DNA of 64,000 bases from an uncultured Chloroflexales bacterium (GTDB lineage: Bacteria > Chloroflexota > Chloroflexia > Chloroflexales > Chloroflexaceae), in contig CALGUG010000012.1 of NCBI GenBank assembly GCA_937902315.1, positions 186,001-250,000 on the forward strand, written 5' to 3'. Shown piece after piece: positions 29,391 to 37,611 of this stretch. The notes beneath the pieces were generated by a model. It was given only the letters and a program-made list of their open reading frames with translations, did not search any database and was not told the DNA's origin. Position numbers and translations under genes: made by a program. Positions within the stretch are counted from its first letter, which is position 1. Every line of letters begins with the position of its first letter.

Positions 29391-29676
29391 GTGAATGGTG
29401 ATGTGTATGCGAAATCGCATACAAGCTCTCCCCGTTCTGTGCTCCCAAGAATAATTCCGCGATGGTATGCGAACGATCGCCTTTTTGCTGCCGACACGAC
29501 TTTTGGGTAATGCATAGCGGAGCGGGCGAGGGGGTGAATGTTGATGTGTATGCGAAATCGCATACAAGCTCTCCCCGTTCTGTGCTCCCAAGAATAATTC
29601 CGCGATGGTATGCGAACGATCGCCTTTTTGCTGCCGACACGACTTTTGGGTAATGCATAGCGGAGCGGGCGAGGGG
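29391..29676. repeat. Tandem duplication of R3, period 143 bp
   Basis: Two almost identical direct copies, 29391-29533 and 29534-29676, differ at very few positions. Each contains a TGTATGCGA/TCGCATACA hairpin and CTGCCGACACGACTTTTGGG. Confidence 0.88.
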
Positions 29677-29768
29677 GAGAAACGGGATGCGGAAGCGCAG
29701 AACGGCCCTCCCACCAAAAAAGCCGTACCCTTCGACAAGCTTAGGGTACGGCTGTTAGCAAGCACATC

Positions 29769-29936
29769 ATACCAAATTCGGTTGATTACTTTCTATTTGG
29801 CCTTCAGCAGAGTGGAACGTACCTCTTTTTGTTATGTGCTCTTTCGCGCTGTCGCGCGAAAGAGCACATAACGTCTTTCCCTCGTTTTGTTTTCCCCGCG
29901 TTAAGCAAATGCTCGTCTTTCAAACGAATTTGGTAT
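29769..29936. repeat. Complete R2 MITE-like element with an 18-bp hairpin
   Basis: Ends ATACCAAATTCG (29769-29780) and CGAATTTGGTAT (29925-29936) are perfect inverted repeats. The internal signature TTCAGCAGAGTGGAACGT is at about 29804. A perfect 18-bp hairpin, arms 29832-29849 and 29854-29871 with a 4-base loop, sits in the middle. Confidence 0.82.
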
Positions 29937-30125
29937 CAGTGACCAAGGCTGCTTGCTGCGTGCAGCAAGCAGATCGCAGCACAAGCTGCGATGGCTGACA
30001 GCTCGAATGGATGGGCGGCGAGCTGGTAGCCGTAGGCGGACGCGCCAAGCAACGAATGGGAAGAAGGGACCTTTAGCGCCAGAGCGAAAGCTGACTCGCG
30101 CTGGGGCCCGTTATCGCAGGAGCTT

Positions 30126-30134
30126 TGGTATAAT
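30126..30134 (+). promoter_or_regulatory. Extended -10 promoter of the ABC ATPase gene
   Basis: TGGTATAAT at 30126-30134. The predicted start of transcription (about 30141) rules out the upstream in-frame ATG at 30143 in favour of 30164. Confidence 0.6.
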
Positions 30135-30163
30135 GCATTGAAATGCACAGCAAAGGAACAAAT

Positions 30164-30886
30164 ATGCAGCAAGCACAAGCCCTACACGCAGATGCGCCGC
30201 TGATCAAGCTTGCAGGCATCAGCAAAACGTATATGGAAGCAGGCCGAAGCCGCGAAGTGCTTCACGCGCTCGATCTTGAGATCAGACGCGGCGAGTGTGT
30301 GGTCTTACTCGGCAAAAGCGGCAGCGGCAAATCGACGCTGCTCAACCTGATCAGCGCGATCGATACCCCCAGCAGTGGCGAGATCATCATTAACTCGATC
30401 CCAATTACGCAGCTCTCAGAGCAGGAACGTACTCTCTTTCGCCGCCAATATATCGGCTTCGTCTTTCAGTTCTTCAACCTCGTTCCGACCCTGACTGTAC
30501 TCGAAAACGTGCTTTTACCGCTCGAATTAAACGGGCGAACAAGCCGTAACGACACGCAGCGCGCGCTCGAGCTGTTAGACGCGGTTGGCCTGGCAGATCG
30601 CCGATCATCCTTTCCCGATCGCCTCTCGGGCGGAGAACAACAGCGCATCTCTATCGCACGCGCCTTGGTGCACGATCCGCTACTGGTCTTGGCCGACGAG
30701 CCGACTGGTAACCTCGATAGCGAAACGGGCGATCAGATCCTCACTCTGCTCAATCGCCTGACCCGTGCGGCGGGCAAAACCTTGCTGATGGTGACTCATA
30801 GCAGCGATGCGCTCGCGATCGCCGATCGTGTCTTTCGAGTGCGCGAAGGGCATCTGGAAGCGATCGAGCCGAGCCAAGCTCAATAA
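30164..30886 (+). CDS. ABC transporter ATP-binding protein, LolD/MacB type
   Basis: A 240-residue ATPase with Walker A GKSGSGKST, Q-loop FQFFNLVPTLTVLENV, signature LSGGEQQR, Walker B LLVLADEPTGNLD and H-loop THSSDA. The sequence around the Q-loop and signature is typical of the MacB/LolD/FtsE group, which partners with FtsX-fold permeases. Such a permease is encoded at 31880, on the same strand but after an inverted kinase gene. The likely job is mechanotransmission for lipoprotein or peptide release or export, not solute import. The ATG at 30164 follows AAAGGAA. The stop overlaps the convergent kinase gene by 7 bp. Confidence 0.93.
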   Translation: MQQAQALHADAPLIKLAGISKTYMEAGRSREVLHALDLEIRRGECVVLLGKSGSGKSTLLNLISAIDTPSSGEIIINSIPITQLSEQERTLFRRQYIGFVFQFFNLVPTLTVLENVLLPLELNGRTSRNDTQRALELLDAVGLADRRSSFPDRLSGGEQQRISIARALVHDPLLVLADEPTGNLDSETGDQILTLLNRLTRAAGKTLLMVTHSSDALAIADRVFRVREGHLEAIEPSQAQ

Positions 30887-31644
30887 ACCGGGAAATAGAG
30901 TTGGAAACTCGTACCTTGGCCGATTGTGCTTTCGAGTTTCAGCGCTCCACTATAGAGGCGCAGGCCCTCGATGACAACCGAAAGACCTAAGCCATGGCCG
31001 CTTGTTTTGGTTGTAAAGAAGGGATCAAAAATTCGCTTCTGAAGCAAAGCATCCATACCAGAACCGTTATCTTGTAGCCCTAGCAACACATATAGCCCGG
31101 CCGGGCACTCGCTGCCTATGTCCATGCTTTGCAACTGGTTGCGCTCAAACTGAACTGTATCGGTCTGGATAAGGACCTTTCCCTCGGAATGAGCACAGGC
31201 TTCGACCGCATTGTGAAGCAGGTTCCAAATCATACGCTTGATCTGAGTTGCGTTGGCTGTGATCAAAGGTAGGTTTTGTTTGAGCTGCAATTGGAGCTCT
31301 ATGTTGGATCTAAACAGCGATCGAGTCATCTGCACAACTTCAGAAACCATTACATTGAGGTTCAAACCTGTAACAGGTAACTGTTGGTTGCTCCAACCCA
31401 TCAACTGTTTACTGAGATAACTGGCGAACTGGGCTGCATTGGCGATCTCTTCCAACTGCCTGTAAGAGGCGCTCTCGGGTTGACTGTCGAGTTTGAGCAG
31501 TTCGACATTTCCTACAATTGTAGCGAGAACATTATTAAAATCATGGGCGATCGAGGCCACCACTAAACTCATCTGATCGAGAGTTTGAACATGGTCAAAT
31601 CGGCTAAGATCGCTAAAGGAACCAGGCTTACGCGGCTTGATCAT
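30880..31644 (-). CDS. Soluble sensor-less histidine kinase
   Basis: A 254-residue protein holding only a kinase core. The H-box is IAHDFNNVLATIVGN (phospho-His about residue 33), the N-box NLLHNAVEA, G1 DNGSGM, F-box FDPFFTTK and G2 GHGLGLS. The DFNN H-box is of the PAS-kinase/NtrB-like type. There is no membrane segment and no sensor domain; about 25 residues precede the H-box. No response regulator is adjacent. It lies convergent with the ABC ATPase and divergent from the permease, splitting them. I chose the ATG at 31644 (GAGG six bp upstream) over a TTG at 31656. Input and partner are unknown. Confidence 0.9.
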   Translation of the reverse strand: MIKPRKPGSFSDLSRFDHVQTLDQMSLVVASIAHDFNNVLATIVGNVELLKLDSQPESASYRQLEEIANAAQFASYLSKQLMGWSNQQLPVTGLNLNVMVSEVVQMTRSLFRSNIELQLQLKQNLPLITANATQIKRMIWNLLHNAVEACAHSEGKVLIQTDTVQFERNQLQSMDIGSECPAGLYVLLGLQDNGSGMDALLQKRIFDPFFTTKTSGHGLGLSVVIEGLRLYSGALKLESTIGQGTSFQLYFPVY

Positions 31645-31879
31645 AACATGCCTCAAACTAAATATGCATCCTCCAGAAGGCTTTAATAAACGATAACTCG
31701 TGGGTATCTATTGCAAAGCCTCTGTTGGCTAAAGTCTACTTGTAGAGGAAGAGCAGCATCGCTCTCAGATATAAGACAGACCAGGTCACAAATTGAGAGT
31801 TCTCCCCATACATGCGGATCGTGGCATTATTTGGCTAGATCAGCACTGATCTACAGGTATTATTGAGTAGGTAAGCACT

Positions 31880-34444
31880 ATGTCCTTGTCGCTGCTAACA
31901 AAAACCTCACTGCGCTATTTACTGCATCATCCGTGGCAGTTTGGGTTATGTATCTTGGGCGTCGCACTTGGTGTGGCTGTTGTGACAGCGATCGACCTTG
32001 CCAATAGCAGTGCACGGGCCGCCTTTCGATTATCTACCGCAAGTTTGACAGGCGAGGCGACTCATCAAATTATCGGCGGGCCAAACGGTCTTGATGAGCG
32101 GCTCTATCGCGAGCTACGGGCCGAGCAAGTTATTGGTGCAAGCGCGCCAGTGCTAACAGGCTACGCTACCTTGTGTGCGCAACAAGACTGTGATAATGGG
32201 AAAACAGTTCATATCCTTGGGGTTGATCCATTTGCTGAAGGGAGATTCCGTCAGTATCTCTCGGACGCAGCCTTCACTTCAGCAAACAATCAAGGATCTC
32301 TGATCCGCTTACTTACGGAACCCAATACGATCATCATCTCTCAGGCTACGGCCCAAACACTGGGAGTGACAACGGGAGAGCAGGTCTTTTTACACCTAGG
32401 AGGCGTTGCATACCTCAGCCAAGTCGTGGGCATCTTAACGCCGGAAGATCGCCTAACTCAGCAGGCGATCGAAGCTCTCGTGATAACCGATATAGCTACC
32501 GCACAAGAACTGTTATCGATGCTAGGCAGGCTTTCACGAATCGATCTTAGTCTGTCTGAGCAAGAGGCGGAACAGTTAAAAGCGATCTTACCACCCTCTG
32601 TTGAGCTTGTCTCTGTCGCGAATCAAACAGAGACCATCGAACAGATGACGCATGCTTTTGAGCTTAATCTCTCGGCACTCAGTCTCTTGGCACTGATTGT
32701 AGGAACCTTTCTGATCTATAATACTATCACTTTCAGTATTGTTCAACGCCGCACACTTATCGGAACACTGCGCTGCATCGGCGTAACTCGAGGTCAGATT
32801 TTTACGCTTGTGTTGGGCGAGGCCGCACTTACCAGTTTGATCGGCGCTATCTGCGGGCTAGGGCTGGGCATCGTTCTCGGACGCGGGTTGGTCAATCTTG
32901 TCACCCAATCGATCAACGATCTCTACTTTGTGATGACGGTGCGCAGCTTTCAGCTCGACCCTCTCGTCTTGTTGAAAGGCGCGCTGCTTGGTATCGGCGC
33001 GACCCTCTTAGCCGCCCTTGTACCCGCCCTTGAAGCCACTGCAACCGAGCCACGTAGCGTGCTGCGACGCAGCAGCATCGAAGAGCCGTTTATCGCCGCT
33101 GCGCCACGTGTCGCACTGTTCGGGCTGCTTATACTGCTTATTGCGCTTGGTGTCTTGCTGATACCCTCCAACAGCTTATTCTTCGCCTTCAGCGGGCTGT
33201 TTGGCATAGTGATCGGCTGCGCGGCCTGCGTTCCTTTGCTAACGATCGTATTGCTAGGCTGGCTCCAAAAGCTCAGTGGATCACAGCTCGGCTTGCTTGG
33301 CCGCATGGCCGCCCGCGATGTGATCGCTTCGCTGAGCCGCACCTCGATCGCCATCGCCGCTCTGATGATCGCCGTAAGCGTGATTATCGGTGTTGGAACC
33401 ATGGTCAGCAGCTTTCGCACCACTGTGGTCGACTGGCTCGACCAAACCATTCAGGCCGATATCTATGTGGCAGCGCCCTCAAATAGCGCCAATCGGGTCG
33501 ATAGCGTGCTCTCGCCCGCTACTGTCGAAAGCCTGAGTCAACTACCTGGCATCGTGGGGCGCTCTATTATTCGCAACGTCTTAGTTAATGGCCCGGCTGG
33601 CCCGGTGCAACTGATCGCAATCGAACAGTCAGGCGACCAGTCTCAACCCGCTCGCGACTTTGTGGCAGGCGATGCCGAGCAGGCTTGGGCCGCACTGCCG
33701 GAGGGAAGCATCATCATCTCGGAGCCGTTTAGCTATCGCACGGGCTTGGGAGTGGGCGATCGGTTGAGTCTGCGCACAGATCAAGGCGAGCAGAGCTTCC
33801 CGATCGTGGGGGTGATCTATGACTACAGCAGCGATCGCGGCTCGATCTTTATGGCCCGCTCGGTCTATCAACACTATTGGCTCGATACGCAAATCAGCTC
33901 GGTGTCGTTCTATGTCGACGCCGATAGCGATATCGACAGCTTGATCGGGCAGATGTACCGTCAAGTCGGCCAGCGCGAACAGTTGGTGATCAGTTCGAAC
34001 CGCGACCTGCGCGAGGGCACTCTCGAGGTCTTCGATCGCACCTTCGCGATCACTTCGGTGCTGCAACTGCTGGCTACGATCGTAGCCTTTATCGGCATTC
34101 TCAGCGCCCTTATGGCGCTTCAGCTCGAAAAGGCCAAGCAACTGGGTGTATTGCGCGCTGTGGGGCTCACGCCGCGCCAACTGTGGGCCATGGTTCTGTC
34201 GCAAACCAGCCTAATGGGCTTGATCGCTGGTCTTCTGGCTATGCCGCTCGGCATCGCGCTCTCGCTCATTCTGATCTATGTCATCAATCGCCGCTCGTTT
34301 GGCTGGACGCTTCAGCTCCATCTCGAGCCGGGTCTGTTTCTACAGGCGCTGATTATCGCGCTGATCGCCTCATTTTTGGCGGGTATCTATCCGGCTTTCT
34401 CGATGAGCCGCACTACCCCGGCCCTCGCCCTGCGCGAAGAATAG
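31880..34444 (+). CDS. FtsX/MacB-type ABC permease
   Basis: An 854-residue permease with two FtsX repeats. The N-terminal anchor is at about 20-42, with a periplasmic loop to about 255, then three membrane segments (about 258-385, with RRTLIGTLRCIGVTRGQIF). More segments follow at about 410-520, a second outer domain at about 540-720, and a last three-segment bundle (about 735-850, with LGVLRAVGLTPRQLW). The layout matches DUF214/FtsX exporters that lack a fused ATPase. The partner is most likely the ATPase encoded at 30164. A hairpin terminator follows at 34503. Confidence 0.92.
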   Translation: MSLSLLTKTSLRYLLHHPWQFGLCILGVALGVAVVTAIDLANSSARAAFRLSTASLTGEATHQIIGGPNGLDERLYRELRAEQVIGASAPVLTGYATLCAQQDCDNGKTVHILGVDPFAEGRFRQYLSDAAFTSANNQGSLIRLLTEPNTIIISQATAQTLGVTTGEQVFLHLGGVAYLSQVVGILTPEDRLTQQAIEALVITDIATAQELLSMLGRLSRIDLSLSEQEAEQLKAILPPSVELVSVANQTETIEQMTHAFELNLSALSLLALIVGTFLIYNTITFSIVQRRTLIGTLRCIGVTRGQIFTLVLGEAALTSLIGAICGLGLGIVLGRGLVNLVTQSINDLYFVMTVRSFQLDPLVLLKGALLGIGATLLAALVPALEATATEPRSVLRRSSIEEPFIAAAPRVALFGLLILLIALGVLLIPSNSLFFAFSGLFGIVIGCAACVPLLTIVLLGWLQKLSGSQLGLLGRMAARDVIASLSRTSIAIAALMIAVSVIIGVGTMVSSFRTTVVDWLDQTIQADIYVAAPSNSANRVDSVLSPATVESLSQLPGIVGRSIIRNVLVNGPAGPVQLIAIEQSGDQSQPARDFVAGDAEQAWAALPEGSIIISEPFSYRTGLGVGDRLSLRTDQGEQSFPIVGVIYDYSSDRGSIFMARSVYQHYWLDTQISSVSFYVDADSDIDSLIGQMYRQVGQREQLVISSNRDLREGTLEVFDRTFAITSVLQLLATIVAFIGILSALMALQLEKAKQLGVLRAVGLTPRQLWAMVLSQTSLMGLIAGLLAMPLGIALSLILIYVINRRSFGWTLQLHLEPGLFLQALIIALIASFLAGIYPAFSMSRTTPALALREE

Positions 34445-34502
34445 ATCTGAACGAAGGTAGCCTTTTTAGATCGTTAACTAACAGGGCTTGGGATAAAAAA
34501 TT

Positions 34503-34555
34503 ATACAAGGAGGCTTTTAGCTATAGCTCTGGCTAAGAGCCTCCTTGTATTTGTG
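34503..34555 (+). terminator. Terminator of the FtsX-type permease gene
   Basis: ATACAAGGAGGCTTTTAGC (34503-34521) pairs almost fully with GCTAAGAGCCTCCTTGTAT (34532-34550), followed by TTTG. Confidence 0.8.
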
Positions 34556-34659
34556 CTCTATCAGCTCTTTTTGCTCTGAAATTCCTCTGTACAGAAGGGA
34601 GCTGGCGCTTACTCATTTTCATCGGTCGTTCTCAGCGCTCTGACGTTGTTAAGAAACGT

Positions 34660-34832
34660 ATACCTAATCAGACCGATCAGGCTGCGTTTTTTGGCTTCCG
34701 ACAGAGGGGAGCTTGACTATAGTTGTTGAGTGATATTTCGCCCTGTCACATGCAATATCACTCAAGTCTTTCTCCATTTTCTCGTTTTTCCCACATTGTT
34801 AAAGAGCAAGAGGTTAAGCGGATCGGATGTTA
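34660..34832. repeat. R2 MITE-like element with a different internal hairpin
   Basis: In the gap 34445-35110: ATACCTAATCAGACCG at the left, GCTTCCGACAGAGGGGAGC as the diverged internal signature, and a hairpin TTGAGTGATATT/AATATCACTCAA (about 34727-34764). It ends near GCGGATCGGATGTTAG. From 34855 to 35000 the DNA is markedly AT-rich (TTAATGATACAATCC, AATTTTAATAAAAAAT), probably the promoter region of the next two genes, though no clean -35/-10 pair is seen. Confidence 0.6.
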
Positions 34833-35110
34833 GCTGCAAAAAGTTAGATTCTTACGATCTTTTGCTGATGTTTTCAACAGTATGAAGATTTGTAAAACAA
34901 GTAGACAAGTGGCCTAATTAATGATACAATCCAAATTAATTGAATTGGTAAAAATTTTAATAAAAAATACTTATCATACTGATTACTCTCTTCTATCAAT
35001 CGAGGTACCTATAAGCTAAGCGCCTCCCAAACGAGGGGCCTTTCCAGCAGGGCCCTAGCCGACTTTTGAGTGTAACGTGTTCCTTCTCTTAATGCATAAG
35101 TTGAGGTTAC

Positions 35111-36133
35111 ATGATCGCATCGCTCATCACATTTCATCCAAACCCCGACACAGAACCTTTGCGGAGACGGTTGCTTCACGGCATATCGTTGGCAATCTTG
35201 ATCGGATGCCTGCTTGATTTACCAATCTTGTTATTTGAAACGAATCGTAATCACTTGATTCTGCTCGGTGTGGTCAGCATAGGCGTCATTGCGGGTTACC
35301 TCTTTTTGCGAAGCGACAAACATAGTCTTATCTTCTCTACTTGGTTACTCTGCGGAGGCATATTAGTAGCCTTACTGATCAATGTTCCGGTATCAACGCT
35401 CTTCACGCGGCCCATTGTGACCGTCTTTTTGATACCGATGCTGATCGCGGGAATGTTGATCGGTCCTCAAGGAACTATCTTTTTTGGACTACTTGCCGTT
35501 GTCGGAAGCATCGTCTCCATCCTCTTTCAGTCGATCAGCGAACTCGAATGGGCTTTGGCTTCTATCGTTCTGCTCGGCATCACAACAGCCCTGATCTCGA
35601 TTCTGATTCATTCACTTGAACGCGCCTACATCAACGCTCAAGAGCAATTGAAAATCGCCGAAGCTGCACGTCTCGATCTGCTCGCACGGGAAAACGAGCT
35701 GCGTATTATGAATACTGAGCTCACCCAAACCAACAGCGAGATGAGCCAGCTTCTGCGCCTCGTTCAAGACCTCGAAACCCCCACGATACCGCTCTTGCCG
35801 GGCGTGCTTGTCACGCCGCTTGTAGGACATATCGACTCACGGCGAGCCGACAATATCTACCGCTCCGTTACGCAAAGCATCGCGCAAAGCAAAGCCCATA
35901 CGATTGTTATCGACATGACGGGTGTACCGATCGTCGATCAACAGGTCATTCAACAACTTCAGAAATTGTCTCAATCAGCCCAACTGCTCGGTGCCTCGAT
36001 CATTATGACCGGCATTAGCCCCAACATTGCCCAAACGATGATCGCCCTTGAAGCCGATTTCTCCAACATCATCCCGATGGCACGTTTGCAGGACGGTATT
36101 CAATATGTAATCGCCCAACAAACAGAGAAGTAG
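35111..36133 (+). CDS. Membrane-anchored RsbR-like STAS protein
   Basis: A 340-residue protein with about six hydrophobic segments in residues 22-165 and a coiled coil (about 170-215, with LDLLARENELRIMNTELTQ). A C-terminal STAS domain follows (about 225-335), with the RsbR-type entry PLLPGVLVTPLVGHIDSRRA and the phospho-acceptor region VIDMTGVPIVD. RsbR paralogues form stressosomes and antagonise anti-sigma kinases. A six-span membrane input domain in place of the usual N-terminal globin-like domain suggests a membrane signal. It is followed 8 bp later by the isoprenoid-synthase-like gene, so the two are surely co-transcribed. Confidence 0.85.
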   Translation: MIASLITFHPNPDTEPLRRRLLHGISLAILIGCLLDLPILLFETNRNHLILLGVVSIGVIAGYLFLRSDKHSLIFSTWLLCGGILVALLINVPVSTLFTRPIVTVFLIPMLIAGMLIGPQGTIFFGLLAVVGSIVSILFQSISELEWALASIVLLGITTALISILIHSLERAYINAQEQLKIAEAARLDLLARENELRIMNTELTQTNSEMSQLLRLVQDLETPTIPLLPGVLVTPLVGHIDSRRADNIYRSVTQSIAQSKAHTIVIDMTGVPIVDQQVIQQLQKLSQSAQLLGASIIMTGISPNIAQTMIALEADFSNIIPMARLQDGIQYVIAQQTEK

Positions 36134-36141
36134 GTACTCGT

Positions 36142-37197
36142 ATGATTCATTCTCTACCAAGCTTGCGTTTTCCAGAGCAGTTTCAAGGCTTTTTCCGCCG
36201 TACCAAGCACATGTATGCTCCGATGTTGCAGAATGCCCGTAACGAGCTCGCCGCCTTTTACTACCCCAGCATCGCCGACTCGTTTTACGGCTATGTCGTA
36301 CGCGAAAATCCTCAGCCCTCGTTTATGCTTCTGCCACTGATGTTCTTAGGCGTGGCCGATGCTTCGGGCGGTATCAAACAGTCGCACCGCAACTATCTGC
36401 CGATTATGCTGCTGGTAATGGAGATCTGCGCGGTGATGGACGATACGACCGACCGCACCCCCTACCGCTCGGGGCGCCCGACCTTTGCAGCGGCTTATGG
36501 CGACCATAGCGCAACCCCACTGACCGCCTCGCTGGTGAGCACAGCCCTAACCAGCACGGTCGAGCGCGCGCCCGAACTGCTCAAGCCATTGACCGAGCTG
36601 TTGGTCGAGCTGGGCGCCCGCGAACTGTGGGAGATTCATAACCGTTACCCCGACTTCGAGCTCTTCGAAGAGTGGCTCGAAAACCGCTACGCCGAAGTGA
36701 CGCCAGCTCTCACCTACGCACTCAATGGGGCGGTTCTGCTCAACGGCCACGATGCGCTACCCTACGAGGTCAATGAGCGTTTCGCGCGTATCTTCCAAGA
36801 TGTCGACGATATTGTGAATGTAGCCGAAATGCGCGAGAAAGCTGGCGAGAACGACGACTTTAAACTGGGAATGGTGACCCTACCGCTTCTGGCTACGATC
36901 CAAGCCGAGCCGAGCCTACGCAGCGATGTGCGCCAGCTCTGGGATGCCTACTCTCAAGCGCAGAAGCGTCCGATTGGAGTTTTGAGCGAAGAGCTGATTC
37001 AGATCAACCAACAGTATCAAGAGCAGTTCGAGCGCGTTCACAGCGCCCTGATGGAGATCGGCGTGCCCGCCACAATGCGCCAAGTCGTCGAAGATGCTGA
37101 ACTATGTGTCGCAGCCAGCCCGAGCTATATCCAGCCCTTAATGGAGGAACTGGTTCTGACATTTGTCGATCGGGTGCGACCGTTTGTAAAGATGTAG
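36142..37197 (+). CDS. Isoprenoid-synthase-fold protein (polyprenyl synthetase-like)
   Basis: A 351-residue all-helical protein. A first aspartate-rich motif, MDDTTD, lies near residue 98, followed by RSGRPTF. A second helix-D-like motif, IFQDVDDIVN, lies near 218, with KLGMVTLPLL after it where trans-prenyltransferases have the K-T-x-P region. The metal-binding first motif is intact (DDxxD). The second is DVDDIVN, not the full DDxxD, and the usual GKxxR isopentenyl-diphosphate motif at the N-terminus is not visible. It could therefore be a diverged prenyl synthase or a class I terpene cyclase. The close upstream STAS gene gives no substrate clue. Confidence 0.75.
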   Translation: MIHSLPSLRFPEQFQGFFRRTKHMYAPMLQNARNELAAFYYPSIADSFYGYVVRENPQPSFMLLPLMFLGVADASGGIKQSHRNYLPIMLLVMEICAVMDDTTDRTPYRSGRPTFAAAYGDHSATPLTASLVSTALTSTVERAPELLKPLTELLVELGARELWEIHNRYPDFELFEEWLENRYAEVTPALTYALNGAVLLNGHDALPYEVNERFARIFQDVDDIVNVAEMREKAGENDDFKLGMVTLPLLATIQAEPSLRSDVRQLWDAYSQAQKRPIGVLSEELIQINQQYQEQFERVHSALMEIGVPATMRQVVEDAELCVAASPSYIQPLMEELVLTFVDRVRPFVKM

Positions 37198-37310
37198 CAT
37201 CACACACCAAACGCATAACAAAGCTAGGTATAGGAATTCGATTGCTATCGGTCCGTTTGGGGGCGATCTCCGCTCAGGATAGAAGCCCTTTTGAGTGGGT
37301 CGCCCGTTGG

Positions 37311-37376
37311 TAGCCGTAGGCGGACGCGCTGAAGACCGAATGGAGGAGAGAGCGCTCGCCGCTAGAGCACTGAACA
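37311..37376. repeat. R1 half-copy (right end)
   Basis: In the gap 37198-37611: the core (about 37311-37330), then CCGAATGGAGG, then CTCGCCGCTAGAG. No matching left arm was found nearby. Confidence 0.65.
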
Positions 37377-37420
37377 GATCGAGACTAGGCAAACAGAACA
37401 ATTGAGAGATCAGCTCAAAC

Positions 37421-37457
37421 GAGGGCCTTTGGGATGCTACCCAAAACGGCCCTCTTT
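37421..37457 (+). terminator. Terminator-like hairpin after the isoprenoid-synthase-like gene
   Basis: GAGGGCC (37421-37427) with GGCCCTC and an inner TTTGGG/CCCAAA stem, then TTTG. It lies 220 bp after the stop codon, beyond an R1 half-copy. Confidence 0.6.
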
Positions 37458-37611
37458 GCATATCGCTAGCCGAAAAAGTCGTGGTACATTTGATAGAATA
37501 GAATCTTGCAAGAAGTGCCTGATGAGCTCCTGCTAACGTCGCTTGCCCGAAAGCAGTTGTAAGCGATATGATCGCCCTGAGACTGGAAACAAGCTAGCCT
37601 AAGGAAACCGT

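Larger units (their letters stand above)
29270..30084. repeat. Large R1 composite element with nested R3 and R2
   Basis: This fills the gap 29198-30163. Left R1 arm: GGCGGAGAGGCAGCTAGC, then the core at about 29307. Right arm: core at about 30028, ending near AGCGCCAGAG. Inside are a duplicated R3 (29391-29676), a complete R2 (29769-29936) and a hairpin-rich stretch, GCTTGCTGC/GCAGCAAGC with ATCGCAGC/GCTGCGAT (29949-29993). The nesting shows R2 landed in or next to an existing R1/R3 block. Confidence 0.7.

Noticed and set aside
34996..35060. Riboswitch candidate from short GC-rich stems (CCTC/GAGG, GGGGCC/GGCCCT) before the STAS gene
   Set aside because: The stems are short, no known aptamer consensus such as cyclic-di-GMP or TPP is visible, and no expression platform was found.
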